In this document: positions 49,588 through 59,260 of the stretch, piece after piece
Layout of the letters: each line of letters starts with the position of its first letter
Position numbering within the stretch: the stretch's first letter is position 1
From: Streptococcus lutetiensis
GTDB lineage: Bacteria; Bacillota; Bacilli; Lactobacillales; Streptococcaceae
Assembly: GCF_900475675.1 (NCBI RefSeq)
Contig: NZ_LS483403.1
Span: 1,302,001-1,366,000 of the forward strand
Length of the DNA stretch: 64,000 nt
Reading direction: 5' to 3'
Program-made: the position numbers and the translations under genes
The notes under the pieces: model-generated
Told to the model about the DNA's origin: nothing
The model's database searches: none
What the model saw: the letters and a program-made list of their open reading frames with translations, nothing else

Positions 49588-50766
49588 TTATTTCTTAGCA
49601 ATCAAACGAACACGAATGATATTATCGCTTGCTTCAAAGTTGGCTACTAAATGATCAACTTTAGCTTTATCTGTCTCATCAAGATCAAGCAAAGTATAAG
49701 CATAATCACCTTTTGATCGGTTGATGATGTTATCGATATTAATACCTAATTCCGAGACAGCTGTTGAAATTTTAGCCACGATGTTTGGCACATTTTTATT
49801 AATCAATGTGATACGATATGGCGCTGTCAAAGCTTGGTGAATATTAGGGAAGTTAACTGAGTTTGTAATTTCGCCAGTTTCCATAAATTGACGAATCGTC
49901 TTACCAGCCATGATAGCACAATTAAGTTCAGCTTCAGCTGTTGAACCACCCACGTGAGGGAAGACAGTGATTTTATCTTTGTTAAGCAATTCTTCAGTTC
50001 CGAAGTCTGTAATGTAACGTTTGACAATACCTGCTTCGATAGCTTCAAAAAGCGCTACATTATCAACCAATTCACCACGCGCAAAGTTGATAACAACAGT
50101 TCCTTTTTGCATCAAACCAAATGCTTCGCTATCAAAGGTATGGTGTGTTTCATCTGTTAATGGCACGTGAACAGTAATGTAATCACAATTTGCAAAAATT
50201 TCTTTGACATCATCAACACGTTTGACATGGTGTGAAATATTCCAAGCTGTTTCAATAGAAACATATGGATCGTAACCCAAAACGTTCATCCCAAGACGTT
50301 GGGCATAGTTAGCAATACGTCCACCAATAGCACCAAGTCCGATAACACCAAGTGTTTTACCAGAAATTTCATTTCCAGCAAATTGCTTTTTGCCAGCTTC
50401 GACTTGTTTTGGAACGTCATCACCCGAAAGTGTATTAACCCAAGCGTTAGCTGCGATGTAATCACGTGCCGACATCAAAATTGATGCAAGCACCGCTTCT
50501 TTAACCGCATTAGCATTGGCACCTGGCGTATTAAAGACCACAATTCCTGCTGCTGTTGCATCGGCAATCGGAATGTTATTTGTACCCGCACCTGCACGAG
50601 CAATAGCTTTTAGATTTTCTGGAAATTCAACGCCGTGAAGATTTTGACTGCGAAGAATAAAAGCATCTGGATTTTCTGCTAAATCACCATCAACTTGAAA
50701 TTGATTTCCTAATTCTTTAAGACCTACTTGATTAATATTATTAAATGTTTTAACACTGTATACCAT
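49588..50766 (-). CDS. serA: D-3-phosphoglycerate dehydrogenase
   Basis: This 392-residue NAD-dependent enzyme performs the first step of serine synthesis. The Rossmann motif is GLGAIGGRIANYA; catalytic Arg and His lie in INFARGEL and FPHVGGST; a C-terminal ACT domain from about residue 320 (TLINKNVPNIVAKISTAVSE) would sense serine. It follows serC on the same strand with 111 bases between, so one operon is likely. Confidence 0.96.
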   Translation of the reverse strand: MVYSVKTFNNINQVGLKELGNQFQVDGDLAENPDAFILRSQNLHGVEFPENLKAIARAGAGTNNIPIADATAAGIVVFNTPGANANAVKEAVLASILMSARDYIAANAWVNTLSGDDVPKQVEAGKKQFAGNEISGKTLGVIGLGAIGGRIANYAQRLGMNVLGYDPYVSIETAWNISHHVKRVDDVKEIFANCDYITVHVPLTDETHHTFDSEAFGLMQKGTVVINFARGELVDNVALFEAIEAGIVKRYITDFGTEELLNKDKITVFPHVGGSTAEAELNCAIMAGKTIRQFMETGEITNSVNFPNIHQALTAPYRITLINKNVPNIVAKISTAVSELGINIDNIINRSKGDYAYTLLDLDETDKAKVDHLVANFEASDNIIRVRLIAKK

Positions 50767-50877
50767 ATTTACCCCTTTACACCAAGAGCCTGGGATAAAA
50801 TCTCAGACTCAAATGGCTTATATCGCTATAAAAGAAAAATCTTGTTTATTCCTAATCAGAATCATTGACAGAAAGCC

Positions 50878-51969
50878 TTATTTGTTTTCTGCTTCAAATT
50901 TTTTCATGAATTCAATCAAATCAAGCACACCTTGACGAGGGAAGGCGTTGTAAAGACTTGCACGCATACCACCAACTGAACGGTGACCTTTAATATTCTT
51001 AAAGCCTAACGGTGTTGCTTCTACGACAAACTTAGCATCAAGCTCTTTACTTGGTGTCACGAATGGAATATTCGCTACCGAACGTTCTGCTGGGTTCTTA
51101 ACAGGATTTGTATAGAAGTCTGATTGGTCGATGAAGTCATACAAAAGACCTGATTTTTCACGGTTAGCAGCCTCCATCTTGTCAACACCACCGAAAGCTT
51201 TCACCCAATCAAAGACAAGTTTTGCAATGTAGATGCTGTATGCAGGTGGTGTATTGTAAAGTGAACCCGCTTCAGCTTGGATACGATAATCAAGCATTGC
51301 AGAAAGTGTTGGCTCATCATTCAAGAAATCTTCACGAACAATAACAACAGTCACACCAGCAGGGCCAATATTTTTTTGAGCGCCCGCATAAATCAGTGCA
51401 AAATCTTCAACATTGTAGCGAACCGCTAAAATATTTGAAGACATGTCCGCCACAATTGGCACACCATTAGTATCAGGAAGATCGTAAATAGAAGTTCCTT
51501 CGATAGTGTTATTTGTTGTGATGTGAACGTACGCAGCTTCAGGGTCAATATCTTTAGAATCAAATGTAGGAATATGATCGTATACAGTATCTTCTGACGA
51601 GGCTAGGAGCACGGGTTCAAAAGGAACGGATTTGGACAATTTAACAGCTTCAGCATAAGCTTTTTTACCCCATGATCCACCAACTAGATAATATGCCTTA
51701 CGTCCCTTAGCTAGGTTCAAAGGAAGCATAGTGAATTGTGTAGATGCTCCGCCTTGAAGGAACATTACTTTGTAATTATCGGGAATTGCCATCAATTCAC
51801 GCAATAATTTTTCAGCTTCTTTAATGATATTATCAAACTCTTTGGAACGGTGGGACATTTCTAAAACACTCATGCCGCTACCTTGGTAGTCAAGCATTTC
51901 ACGCTGTGCTTGTTCAAGCACTGGTTTTGGTAACACTGCAGGACCTGCAGAGAAATTGTAAATTGTCAT
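50878..51969 (-). CDS. serC: Phosphoserine aminotransferase
   Basis: This 363-residue PLP enzyme makes 3-phosphoserine from 3-phosphohydroxypyruvate. The Schiff-base Lys is in [30 protein letters not shown] opens the protein, and [11 protein letters not shown] near the end binds substrate. It heads the serC-serA pair. A CodY-like box lies in its promoter region. Confidence 0.96.
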   Translation of the reverse strand: MTIYNFSAGPAVLPKPVLEQAQREMLDYQGSGMSVLEMSHRSKEFDNIIKEAEKLLRELMAIPDNYKVMFLQGGASTQFTMLPLNLAKGRKAYYLVGGSWGKKAYAEAVKLSKSVPFEPVLLASSEDTVYDHIPTFDSKDIDPEAAYVHITTNNTIEGTSIYDLPDTNGVPIVADMSSNILAVRYNVEDFALIYAGAQKNIGPAGVTVVIVREDFLNDEPTLSAMLDYRIQAEAGSLYNTPPAYSIYIAKLVFDWVKAFGGVDKMEAANREKSGLLYDFIDQSDFYTNPVKNPAERSVANIPFVTPSKELDAKFVVEATPLGFKNIKGHRSVGGMRASLYNAFPRQGVLDLIEFMKKFEAENK

Positions 51970-52005
51970 AAAAATACCTCCGTATAATGGTATAAATTAT
52001 ATCAC

Positions 52006-52020
52006 AATTTTCTGAATTTT
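52006..52020. promoter_or_regulatory. CodY-box-like site upstream of serC
   Basis: AATTTTCTGAATTTT matches the CodY consensus at 13 of 15 positions, 37 bases before the serC start, in the divergent serC-cutC spacer. Confidence 0.45.
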
Positions 52021-52103
52021 GTAAAGATTTTTACGGATTTTTATCCAAAATATTTATGAATAACCATGTTATAATAGTAAATAGCAAACATTAAGGAGAA
52101 AAA

Positions 52104-52733
52104 ATGATTATCAAAGAATTTTGTGCTGAAAACACAACTTTGCTCAGCCAACTTGACTCATCTGTTAAACGCGTCGAACTTTGTGATAATTTAGCCGTTG
52201 GTGGAACAACTCCGTCATACGGTGTCATCAAAGAAGCTGCGCGCTATCTTCACGAAAAAGAAATCTCACTTGCTACAATGATTCGTCCACGTGGTGGTAA
52301 CTTCGTCTACAATGATAGCGAACTTCGAATTATGGAAGATGATATTCTTCGTGCAGCAGAATTAGAAAGTGACAACCTAGTCCTTGGGCTTTTAACTGAA
52401 GATAACCACATCGATATTGAAGGGATTGAACAACTTCTTCCATCAACTCAAGGCTTGCCACTAGTCTTTCATATGGCATTTGACCAAATTCCTCTTGCTA
52501 ATCAAAAAGAAGCTATTGACCAACTTGTCGACCTTGGTTTTGTGCGTATCTTGACACACGGTTCTTCAGAAAATAATGATATTTTTGAAAATGTTGACCA
52601 TCTTAAAGAACTAGTTGATTACGCCAACGGACGTATTGAAATCATGATTGGCGGTGGTGTCACAGCTGATAATTACCAAGAATTGATTGAAAAAACAGGT
52701 GCCCAAGCTGCACACGGAACTAAAATCTGTTAA
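52104..52733 (+). CDS. cutC: Copper homeostasis protein CutC
   Basis: This 209-residue TIM-barrel protein has VELCDNLAVGGTTPSYG, ATMIRPRGGNFVYND and AHGTKIC at the end. The length and motifs match CutC, implicated in copper tolerance in enterococci; its biochemical role is still unclear. AAGGAG lies 7 bases before the start. It is divergent from serC and closed by a terminator. No copper transporter lies nearby. Confidence 0.92.
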   Translation: MIIKEFCAENTTLLSQLDSSVKRVELCDNLAVGGTTPSYGVIKEAARYLHEKEISLATMIRPRGGNFVYNDSELRIMEDDILRAAELESDNLVLGLLTEDNHIDIEGIEQLLPSTQGLPLVFHMAFDQIPLANQKEAIDQLVDLGFVRILTHGSSENNDIFENVDHLKELVDYANGRIEIMIGGGVTADNYQELIEKTGAQAAHGTKIC

Positions 52734-52742
52734 TAACCCTAC

Positions 52743-52766
52743 AGCACTTTGTGATGACAAGGTGCT
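52743..52766 (+). terminator. Terminator after cutC
   Basis: AGCACTTT pairs with AAGGTGCT (one wobble pair) and is followed by eight Ts. Confidence 0.8.
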
Positions 52767-52780
52767 TTTTTTTATACCAA

Positions 52781-52810
52781 AAAATCCGAATTCATCTGAA
52801 CTCGGATTTT
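52781..52810 (-). terminator. Terminator after glnK
   Basis: AAAATCCGA pairs with TCGGATTTT around a 12-base loop; the minus strand continues in Ts. Confidence 0.75.
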
Positions 52811-52849
52811 CCATCACATTTATTTTATTTTTGGAGATATCTTTTTCAT

Positions 52850-53191
52850 CTAAACGGCGTCTCCTCCACGTTCACCTGTACGAATACGGATGACTTCTTC
52901 GATGGGAAGAATAAAGATTTTCCCATCTCCGACTTCTCCAGTGTGAACAGCTTTGCAGATAATATCTACAATTTCGTCAACCGCTGCATCATGAGTAACG
53001 ATTTCAACTTTGACTTTTGTAAGCAATGTTGGAACAATTTTTTGACCACGAACATATTCTGCAAAACCTCGTTGGTTACCATACCCTAAAACTTGGCTGA
53101 CGGTCATCCCTTTTGTAAAACCAGCCTTTGATAAGGCATCTTTCAGATCTTCCAAACGATCTGGACGAATAATAGCCTCGATTTTTTTCAT
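52850..53191 (-). CDS. glnK: Nitrogen regulatory protein P-II
   Basis: This 113-residue PII protein starts [20 protein letters not shown] at ATG 53191 after GAAAGGGTG, and ends with the PII C-terminal signature [20 protein letters not shown]. The T-loop reads [20 protein letters not shown], with Ile where enteric PII has the uridylylated Tyr51, so control is probably by ATP/ADP and 2-oxoglutarate binding. It lies 80 bases after amtB and should bind and plug that channel. Confidence 0.95.
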   Translation of the reverse strand: MKKIEAIIRPDRLEDLKDALSKAGFTKGMTVSQVLGYGNQRGFAEYVRGQKIVPTLLTKVKVEIVTHDAAVDEIVDIICKAVHTGEVGDGKIFILPIEEVIRIRTGERGGDAV

Positions 53192-53271
53192 AATGTACAC
53201 CCTTTCTAAACTTCTCTATTATAACTTAGTCTAACTCAGTTTTTTATTTTCGACAAGCCAAACGTTACTGC

Positions 53272-54507
53272 TTATGAATCCAATCCCATGAAAGTTGGGT
53301 AAGCTGTTTCTTCATGTTCACTGTCATCAAGACCAATAGCTTCGGCACGGTCTTCAACTCGAATACTTGTAAAGATTGAGATAATCTTAACAATGACGAA
53401 TGTTGCAACTGCTGACCAAACGATTGTGAAAATAATAGCTGCGATTGTTACTAGGAAAAGGTGTGCATTTCCGTAAATCAAACCAATATTGTGTTTATCA
53501 AGAGCAAGTTCTGGTGTTGTGAAAAGTCCTGTTACCAATCCACCAAAGATACCACCGATACCGTGACAACCAAAAGCATCAAGTGCGTCGTCGTAACCAA
53601 ATTTGCTCTTAAGAACTGAAATAGCAAAATAACAAATTGGGCTTACACAAAGACCAATTAAAAGTGAACTCCATGTTGCTACAAAACCTGCACCCGGTGT
53701 GATAGCGACAAGTCCTGCAACCAAACCAGTTGAAGCACCAACAAGTGAGAATTTACCAGTCAAAACTTTTTCAACAAACAACCAAGATAGCATTGCTGCC
53801 GCTGCTGAAATATGAGTTGTTACAAAAGCATGAACAGCAAGCCCATCAGCTGCTAAAGCAGAACCTGCGTTAAATCCAAACCAACCGAACCAGAGAAGTC
53901 CTGCACCAAGGAAAACAAATGGAACATTGTGAGGACGATATTCTAAACGGTCATAGTCGCGACGTTTACCAAGAAGAATGGCTAATACCAACCCAGAAAC
54001 CCCTGAAGTAATGTGAACCACGTCACCACCGGCAAAGTCAATAGTACCCCATTGAGCCAAAAGTCCTTCATCCCAAACCATATGAGCAAATGGGAAGTAA
54101 ATCAACAACAACCAGAAAACAACAAAGATAACTAATGGTGTGAATCGCATGCGCCCTGCTGCTGCCCCTGTCAAAATCGCAACTGTGATGATTGGGAACA
54201 TCATTTGGAAAGCTGCGAACAAAGCATCTGGAATAGCTAAGCCACGTGTACTAGCTGATTCACTAACACCATTAAAAAATAGATGAGAGAAGTTACCAAT
54301 AAGACTTCCGTTCCCGCCAAATGAGAGGGAGTAACCACAAACCATCCACATTACTGAAGCAACTGCAATAGGAATCGCACACATCATCATAGTGTTGATG
54401 ACATTTTTACGTCTTCCTAAACCACCGTAGAAGAAGGCTAAGCCAGGTGTCATTAAGAAGACTAGACCAGCACAGATAATCATAAAAGCAATACTTCCTG
54501 CATCCAT
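53272..54507 (-). CDS. amtB: Ammonium transporter AmtB
   Basis: This 411-residue channel has 11 predicted membrane helices. The twin pore His residues are recognisable, one in DVVHITSGVSGLVLA and one in DALDAFGCHGIGGI. The substrate-side aromatic region (FFYGGLGRRKNVINTMMM) opens the protein. It carries NH4+/NH3 into the cell and is inhibited by PII, encoded next. Two GlnR boxes upstream indicate repression when nitrogen is plentiful. Confidence 0.96.
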   Translation of the reverse strand: MDAGSIAFMIICAGLVFLMTPGLAFFYGGLGRRKNVINTMMMCAIPIAVASVMWMVCGYSLSFGGNGSLIGNFSHLFFNGVSESASTRGLAIPDALFAAFQMMFPIITVAILTGAAAGRMRFTPLVIFVVFWLLLIYFPFAHMVWDEGLLAQWGTIDFAGGDVVHITSGVSGLVLAILLGKRRDYDRLEYRPHNVPFVFLGAGLLWFGWFGFNAGSALAADGLAVHAFVTTHISAAAAMLSWLFVEKVLTGKFSLVGASTGLVAGLVAITPGAGFVATWSSLLIGLCVSPICYFAISVLKSKFGYDDALDAFGCHGIGGIFGGLVTGLFTTPELALDKHNIGLIYGNAHLFLVTIAAIIFTIVWSAVATFVIVKIISIFTSIRVEDRAEAIGLDDSEHEETAYPTFMGLDS

Positions 54508-54585
54508 ATCAAAAACTCCTTTTATTTTCTAAGGTTTTAGTTTTAAAACCAAATTTCAAATCTCTAACTGTATGTTAGTTTTTTT

Positions 54586-54602
54586 TGTTAGATAATATAA
54601 CA
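54586..54602. promoter_or_regulatory. GlnR box overlapping the amtB promoter
   Basis: TGTTA-N7-TAACA is an exact match to the consensus TGTNA-N7-TNACA, 79 bases before amtB. On the minus strand it covers a TATATT -10, with TTTACT 17 bases upstream as a weak -35, so binding should block polymerase. Confidence 0.75.
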
Positions 54603-54786
54603 CTATTTTTTGGACAAGTAAAGGGGATTAGGACGAATTTTCTAAATTTTCTAACTTTATAACAAAGAATGTCAGAGCTAAATTTCAGTAAAGAATGCTT
54701 ATTTATCCCTGTATCAAAAGGTTTTAGCATGATTTAAAAAATACACAAGATGTTAGTTTTTAGTTTATTTTCTTTATAATTTTCTA

Positions 54787-54803
54787 TGTTATTTTTTCTA
54801 ACA
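54787..54803. promoter_or_regulatory. Second GlnR box, near the rsmI terminator
   Basis: A second exact TGTTA-N7-TAACA lies 201 bases (centre to centre) upstream of the first. The 348-base amtB-rsmI spacer also holds a weak CodY-like match near 54636-54650. Confidence 0.65.
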
Positions 54804-54821
54804 TGTAATTGTAAAGAAAAT

Positions 54822-54857
54822 AAAAAACATTAAAAATCTCGATTTTTAATGTTTTTT
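54822..54857 (-). terminator. Terminator after rsmI
   Basis: A 17-bp A/T-rich perfect stem (54822-54838 with 54841-54857) starts inside the rsmI stop codon; the minus strand runs on T-rich. Confidence 0.65.
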
Positions 54858-55728
54858 ATGAAATACCGTGATAAGCGTTATAAACTTCTTTGCGATTTAA
54901 ACTATAAGTTTTGGCAACTTTTTTAATGGCTTGGTTAGGTTTGTCTCCAGCTTCGACTAAACTAGCTACAAGTTTTGCCGGATTTAAGTCTTCAGCTGCT
55001 TTTTCAGCTTGTGCCTCTTCATCTTGACCAGATATGATTAACAAACATTCACCTTTTAGCGGATTTTCAGCAATGTAGTCTAAGATTTCTGAGATTTGTC
55101 CGCGTTGGTACTCTTCATAAAGCTTAGTCAATTCACGAACCAAAACAACTTTTCTGTCTCCGTAAACTGAGAGCATATTTTCTAAAGTATCTGTCACACG
55201 ATATGGTGATTCATAGAAAATTTGTGTCTCAGGATAAGCTTTCTTGCTTTCGAAAAATTCTTTTTGTTGTCCTGATTTGCGTGGTAAAAAGCCATAGAAA
55301 ATGTGAGGTTGCGGTGCTAACCCACTTGCAATCAAAGCTGTAATACCAGCCGAAGCACCTGGAAGTGCAACAACCGTAATGTCCTCAGCAATCGCTGCTT
55401 TTACCAAGTCATGCCCTGGATCAGAAATCGATGGCATGCCTGCATCAGATACTTGAGCTAAATTTTTCCCATCTTTCAAAAGTTCGATTAGCTCAGGAAC
55501 TTTTTCGTAAGCATTGTGCTCGTGAAAGCTGATTTGCTTAACAGAAATCTCAAAATACTTCAACAAAAGTCCAGTGTTTCGTGTGTCTTCAGCACAGATA
55601 AAATCTGCATTTTTTAGAGTATCAACTGCACGAAATGTCATATCTTGCAAATTTCCAATCGGAGTTGGCACAAGATAGAGCGTTCCGTAATCAGTTTGAC
55701 CTTTAAAACTTTTTTGTACTTGTATCAT
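54856..55728 (-). CDS. rsmI: 16S rRNA (cytidine1402-2'-O)-methyltransferase
   Basis: This 290-residue SAM-dependent methyltransferase has LYLVPTPIGNLQDMTFRAV, AEDTRNTGLLLKYF, VSDAGMPSISDPG and ALPGASAGITALIASGL, the tetrapyrrole-methylase fold as adapted in RsmI. It modifies the decoding centre of 16S rRNA. It is last in the tmk-holB-ricT-yabA-rsmI operon, nine bases after yabA. Confidence 0.96.
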   Translation of the reverse strand: MIQVQKSFKGQTDYGTLYLVPTPIGNLQDMTFRAVDTLKNADFICAEDTRNTGLLLKYFEISVKQISFHEHNAYEKVPELIELLKDGKNLAQVSDAGMPSISDPGHDLVKAAIAEDITVVALPGASAGITALIASGLAPQPHIFYGFLPRKSGQQKEFFESKKAYPETQIFYESPYRVTDTLENMLSVYGDRKVVLVRELTKLYEEYQRGQISEILDYIAENPLKGECLLIISGQDEEAQAEKAAEDLNPAKLVASLVEAGDKPNQAIKKVAKTYSLNRKEVYNAYHGIS

Positions 55729-55737
55729 TAAAGTTGA

Positions 55738-56058
55738 CTACTCCCTGTCTAGAACTTCCATACAGAACATACATTCTTCATCATTTTCACGACGTTGTCC
55801 GTAATAATCATTACAGATATGGAAACCATCGTGATAAATACTTTCAATATATTTTTTACCTTGTTTAGAAGATTTAACAGGAGTTTCTTGTTCGAGTTGA
55901 GTAAGACGTGTGCGTAATTTATCATTCTCAAGTCGAAGAGCTGTGTTTTCTTCTAACAAAGACTGTACTTGTTTTTTCATGGCTTCAATTTCAGCCAAGG
56001 TAATCATTAAATTTTGTGAAAAGCCATCAAAAGCATCAAATAATTCTTTTTTATCCAC
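55738..56058 (-). CDS. yabA: Replication initiation control protein YabA
   Basis: This 106-residue protein has an N-terminal coiled coil ([26 protein letters not shown] region) and a C-terminal zinc-binding part ([17 protein letters not shown]). YabA bridges DnaA and DnaN to limit over-initiation. It overlaps the end of ricT by 8 bases. Confidence 0.94.
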   Translation of the reverse strand: MDKKELFDAFDGFSQNLMITLAEIEAMKKQVQSLLEENTALRLENDKLRTRLTQLEQETPVKSSKQGKKYIESIYHDGFHICNDYYGQRRENDEECMFCMEVLDRE

Positions 56059-56851
56059 GTACTTTGACCTCCTCTAAAGCATAAGTTAAAAGAGTGTGTC
56101 GTTCAGGTAATCGAACTTTGACAGCATCAGAAAAGACATCGATTCCTGCAACAACTCCTAATCCATCAACTGTTTCAATTTCTGTCCCCAAATCAGGGAA
56201 TTTTTCCTTAGAGGTTTTATAAAATTCATCCTCAAAGCTCAAACAGCACATCAAACGACCACAGATACCAGCCGTTTTTCCAGTGCTAAGTGACATGCCT
56301 TGATTTTTAACCATCTTGATTGATACCGGTGGAAATTCTCCTAAGAAACTAGCGCAACAAAGGACACGACCACAAGGACCAACGCCACCATAAACTTGTG
56401 CTTCTTCACGACTATTGATTTGACGAAGTTCAATACGTGTTTTGAAGTGGGCCGCTAACTCACGCAAAAGCTGACGGAAATCCACACGGTCTTCCGCACA
56501 AAATGTAATCAAGACATAACTTCTTTCCAAAGGAAAGACAATGTCGATGACTTTCATTTTAAGCTGATTAGCCTCAATCAACTCATTTACTTTGTCAAAT
56601 GAATTCATCGCCAAAGTTAGATTCTCTTGATAAGCTTGAAAATCTTTATCATTTGCTTGACGAAGGACGCTATCCATTTCAGCAGGTAACTTAACCTCGT
56701 CCATATCTTCATTAGCTGTCACAACTTGAGCTAAGCGACACCCTTTTTTATTCTTGATGACTAAATAGTCACCAACTTGATAGTTTTGGTTTGGCAAAAC
56801 ATAGACAACTTTGCCTGTTTCTTCGTATTTTACACTCAATACTTCTGTCAT
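56051..56851 (-). CDS. ricT: PSP1-family protein RicT (YaaT)
   Basis: This 266-residue protein has the PSP1 domain with [18 protein letters not shown] and [14 protein letters not shown], the Cys-rich segments that carry Fe-S clusters in the RicAFT complex. In Bacillus, RicT acts with RicA and RicF in RNase Y-dependent RNA processing; the streptococcal role is less known. It overlaps holB by four bases (ATGA). Confidence 0.93.
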   Translation of the reverse strand: MTEVLSVKYEETGKVVYVLPNQNYQVGDYLVIKNKKGCRLAQVVTANEDMDEVKLPAEMDSVLRQANDKDFQAYQENLTLAMNSFDKVNELIEANQLKMKVIDIVFPLERSYVLITFCAEDRVDFRQLLRELAAHFKTRIELRQINSREEAQVYGGVGPCGRVLCCASFLGEFPPVSIKMVKNQGMSLSTGKTAGICGRLMCCLSFEDEFYKTSKEKFPDLGTEIETVDGLGVVAGIDVFSDAVKVRLPERHTLLTYALEEVKVRG

Positions 56852-57723
56852 GAAATCACCATATATTCTAGCACATTTTGGAAGCTAACATTACTTCTCC
56901 ACATTTGCTGTGCCCTATAACTTTTCTCTAAATAAGTTAGACTCTCTTTTTGATTAAACTGCTTTGCTAAGAACAAAGGGAGCAGTTGAAAAACTAGTTC
57001 TTGCTCAGACTTTTCAAGTGTCGCCTGAACCAAGTGTCCTGTTTCCAAATACGCTGTTGCTTTATCTTTAAAGAGAATTGAGATAAAGCGTTCAATCGTC
57101 TGAAGCAAGTCTAAAATCTTTTTATCAGCCATCAACTCATCTAAATGAGCTGGGGTTTTAGCCAATTCAGCTAAGATATCTGCCTGAGTTTTCAGAATGC
57201 CAGCTTTCTCAGCTTGTTCGACCAAAAACTTCTTATTTTTGGGAAAACGAAAGACTTGTGTACGACTCTTAATCGTCGGAAGCACCTTGCTTTCATCACT
57301 AGTCAATAGAATCATGTAAGAAGAACTTTGAGGTTCTTCAATGAATTTCAAAAGACTGTTAGCAGCGTTGACGTGCATCTTTTCACAGCCTTGAATAATG
57401 AAAACCTGTGATTTTCCTTCAAATCCTGAACGTGAAAAGTCACGCATCATTTCACGAATCGTCTCTGTCTTGATAATCTGTCCAGTCGGTTTAACCACTT
57501 TAACATCTGAGAAATCATTGTCGTCTATCAATTGACATTCACGGCATTTCCCACAAGGTCTACCGTCATGCAAATTCTCACAGAAACGACTTTTGGCAAG
57601 ATAGAGTGCAAAATCAAAGCTGGCAAAATCCCCTGAAAAAAGATAGGCGTGGTTCATCCTATCTGATTTTAAAATCTGATTAAAGTCTTTAAAAAGTTGG
57701 GGTTGCAAGCACTCTAAATCCAT
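56848..57723 (-). CDS. holB: DNA polymerase III subunit delta'
   Basis: This 291-residue clamp-loader subunit has the delta' fold with a zinc-module Cys cluster (CENLHDGRPCGKCRECQL) and a sensor-type segment (VNAANSLLKFIEEPQSSS). The Walker A is degenerate, as is usual for delta'. It lies 20 bases after tmk and overlaps ricT. Confidence 0.93.
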   Translation of the reverse strand: MDLECLQPQLFKDFNQILKSDRMNHAYLFSGDFASFDFALYLAKSRFCENLHDGRPCGKCRECQLIDDNDFSDVKVVKPTGQIIKTETIREMMRDFSRSGFEGKSQVFIIQGCEKMHVNAANSLLKFIEEPQSSSYMILLTSDESKVLPTIKSRTQVFRFPKNKKFLVEQAEKAGILKTQADILAELAKTPAHLDELMADKKILDLLQTIERFISILFKDKATAYLETGHLVQATLEKSEQELVFQLLPLFLAKQFNQKESLTYLEKSYRAQQMWRSNVSFQNVLEYMVIS

Positions 57724-57743
57724 TTTAATTCCTTTACTCTTTT

Positions 57744-58370
57744 TTAGCTTAATTGCTCAAGAATCACTTGTGTTGCTTCTGCAACAACTTGATCAAGATT
57801 ACGAGACGCATCAATAGTTACAATACGTTCTTCTGTCTGAGCCAAAGCTAGGTATCCTTGTCTAACACGCTTGTGCATGTCTAATTTTTCCAAATCAAGA
57901 CGATTAACTTCACGATCAGCATTTTTGGCAATTCGAGCCAATCCGATTTCTGATTCAACGTCAAAATAAAGCGTCAAATCAGGTTCTCTACCGTCAGTTG
58001 AGAATTCATTTAACTTAGCGATAATATCCTTATCAAGTCCACGTCCTGCTCCTTGATAGACTACTGAGCTATCAATAAAACGGTCAATCAAGACCACCTT
58101 ACCAGCTTCTAAAGCCGGCAAAACCTTTTCAACATAGTGTTGACGTCTAGCTGCCATATAAAGAAGCAACTCTGTTTTACTATCCATCGCAACATGCTTA
58201 ACATCTAAAATAACGTCACGAATGCGTTCTGCAATTTCAACACCACCAGGCTCACGTGTGGTTACAATATCATAGCCCTTCTCTTGCAAAACTGGAAGCA
58301 CTTTTTCAAGAACTGTTGTTTTTCCAGCCCCGTCAGGACCTTCAAATGTAATGATTATACCGTTTTTCAT
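57744..58370 (-). CDS. tmk: Thymidylate kinase
   Basis: This 208-residue kinase converts dTMP to dTDP. The P-loop is [16 protein letters not shown] carries the catalytic Asp-Arg; TREPGG is also present. First gene of the tmk-holB-ricT-yabA-rsmI operon. Confidence 0.97.
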   Translation of the reverse strand: MKNGIIITFEGPDGAGKTTVLEKVLPVLQEKGYDIVTTREPGGVEIAERIRDVILDVKHVAMDSKTELLLYMAARRQHYVEKVLPALEAGKVVLIDRFIDSSVVYQGAGRGLDKDIIAKLNEFSTDGREPDLTLYFDVESEIGLARIAKNADREVNRLDLEKLDMHKRVRQGYLALAQTEERIVTIDASRNLDQVVAEATQVILEQLS

Positions 58371-58425
58371 GAAAATTCCTTAATACTATTTTCTTTACTT
58401 CTATTCTATCAAAAATCATGCAAAA

Positions 58426-58451
58426 AAGCACTGCTAATCTTAGCAATGCTT
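58426..58451 (-). terminator. Terminator after the CBS-ACT gene
   Basis: An 11-bp stem with one wobble pair on the minus strand is followed by six Ts. Confidence 0.75.
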
Positions 58452-58464
58452 CTATATATATTCC

Positions 58465-59124
58465 TTAGTCAATAACTTTTGCCGATGTCAATTCAATCGC
58501 ATCAACTTGAATACCCTGCTTAATCAATTTTTCACGCAAATCTGTTACATCTGCTTTGCCATCAATTTGAATCTCAATAGCTACCTTACCAGATCTACGT
58601 GTAGCAACTACTGTACGCTTGATATTAAGGTTATCAGCAGAAATCGTGTCAACAATTTTAGCTAAAGTCCCAACAGTATCATCTGCTGTTATGATAACAC
58701 GAATCCCTTCTTCTCCGTAACCTGAAACTTCAAGAAAAGCTTTAAACACATCTTTCTCAGTAATCACACCGAAAACTTGACCTGCCTCAACAACTGGGAG
58801 AATTCCAACTTGATTCTTCATCATAGCATAAACAGCATCTTCAAGGCTGGCATAAGGTGAAACTGTGACAACATCTCTAGCCATAATATCTCGGATTTTG
58901 GTTTTGTTTAACAAATAATTCATTTCATAAATAGAAAGACTAGTCACTTTTGACGGACTTGCTTCAGCCATTGTTCTTTCAGTAACAACACCAACAAGTC
59001 TATCATTTTCAATAACTGGCAAGCGGCGCAATCCTTGTTCTCGCATCATATCCGCTGTGTGAGCAACCGTTGTATCTGGTGATACGTAGACAACTTTTCT
59101 CGTCATAAAATCTTTAACTGCCAT
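58465..59124 (-). CDS. CBS-pair and ACT domain protein
   Basis: This 219-residue protein has two CBS domains (KDFMTRKVVYVSPDTTVAHT; IRDIMARDVVTVSPYASLED) and a C-terminal ACT-like domain (IRVIITADDTVGTLAKIVDT). AcuB-like proteins of this make-up bind adenine nucleotides and amino acids, and sit beside liv operons in streptococci. It lies 137 bases after livF on the same strand, behind a terminator. Inference: it senses energy or branched-chain amino acid status. Confidence 0.88.
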   Translation of the reverse strand: MAVKDFMTRKVVYVSPDTTVAHTADMMREQGLRRLPVIENDRLVGVVTERTMAEASPSKVTSLSIYEMNYLLNKTKIRDIMARDVVTVSPYASLEDAVYAMMKNQVGILPVVEAGQVFGVITEKDVFKAFLEVSGYGEEGIRVIITADDTVGTLAKIVDTISADNLNIKRTVVATRRSGKVAIEIQIDGKADVTDLREKLIKQGIQVDAIELTSAKVID

Positions 59125-59207
59125 AATTAATCTCCGCTTATTTTTCTTACATTTATTATATCACAAACCGCAAACGATTCCTAAAAAGGTGAAAACGGCC
59201 GAAACAA

Positions 59208-59235
59208 GACAGGGCAGACCTTTGTCTACCCTGTC
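59208..59235 (-). terminator. Terminator of the liv operon
   Basis: A 12-bp stem with one wobble pair (GACAGGGTAGAC with GTCTGCCCTGTC on the minus strand) and 4-base loop is followed by TTGTTT. Confidence 0.75.
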
Positions 59236-59260
59236 ATCAAGAACCGTTAAAAGTCTATTC

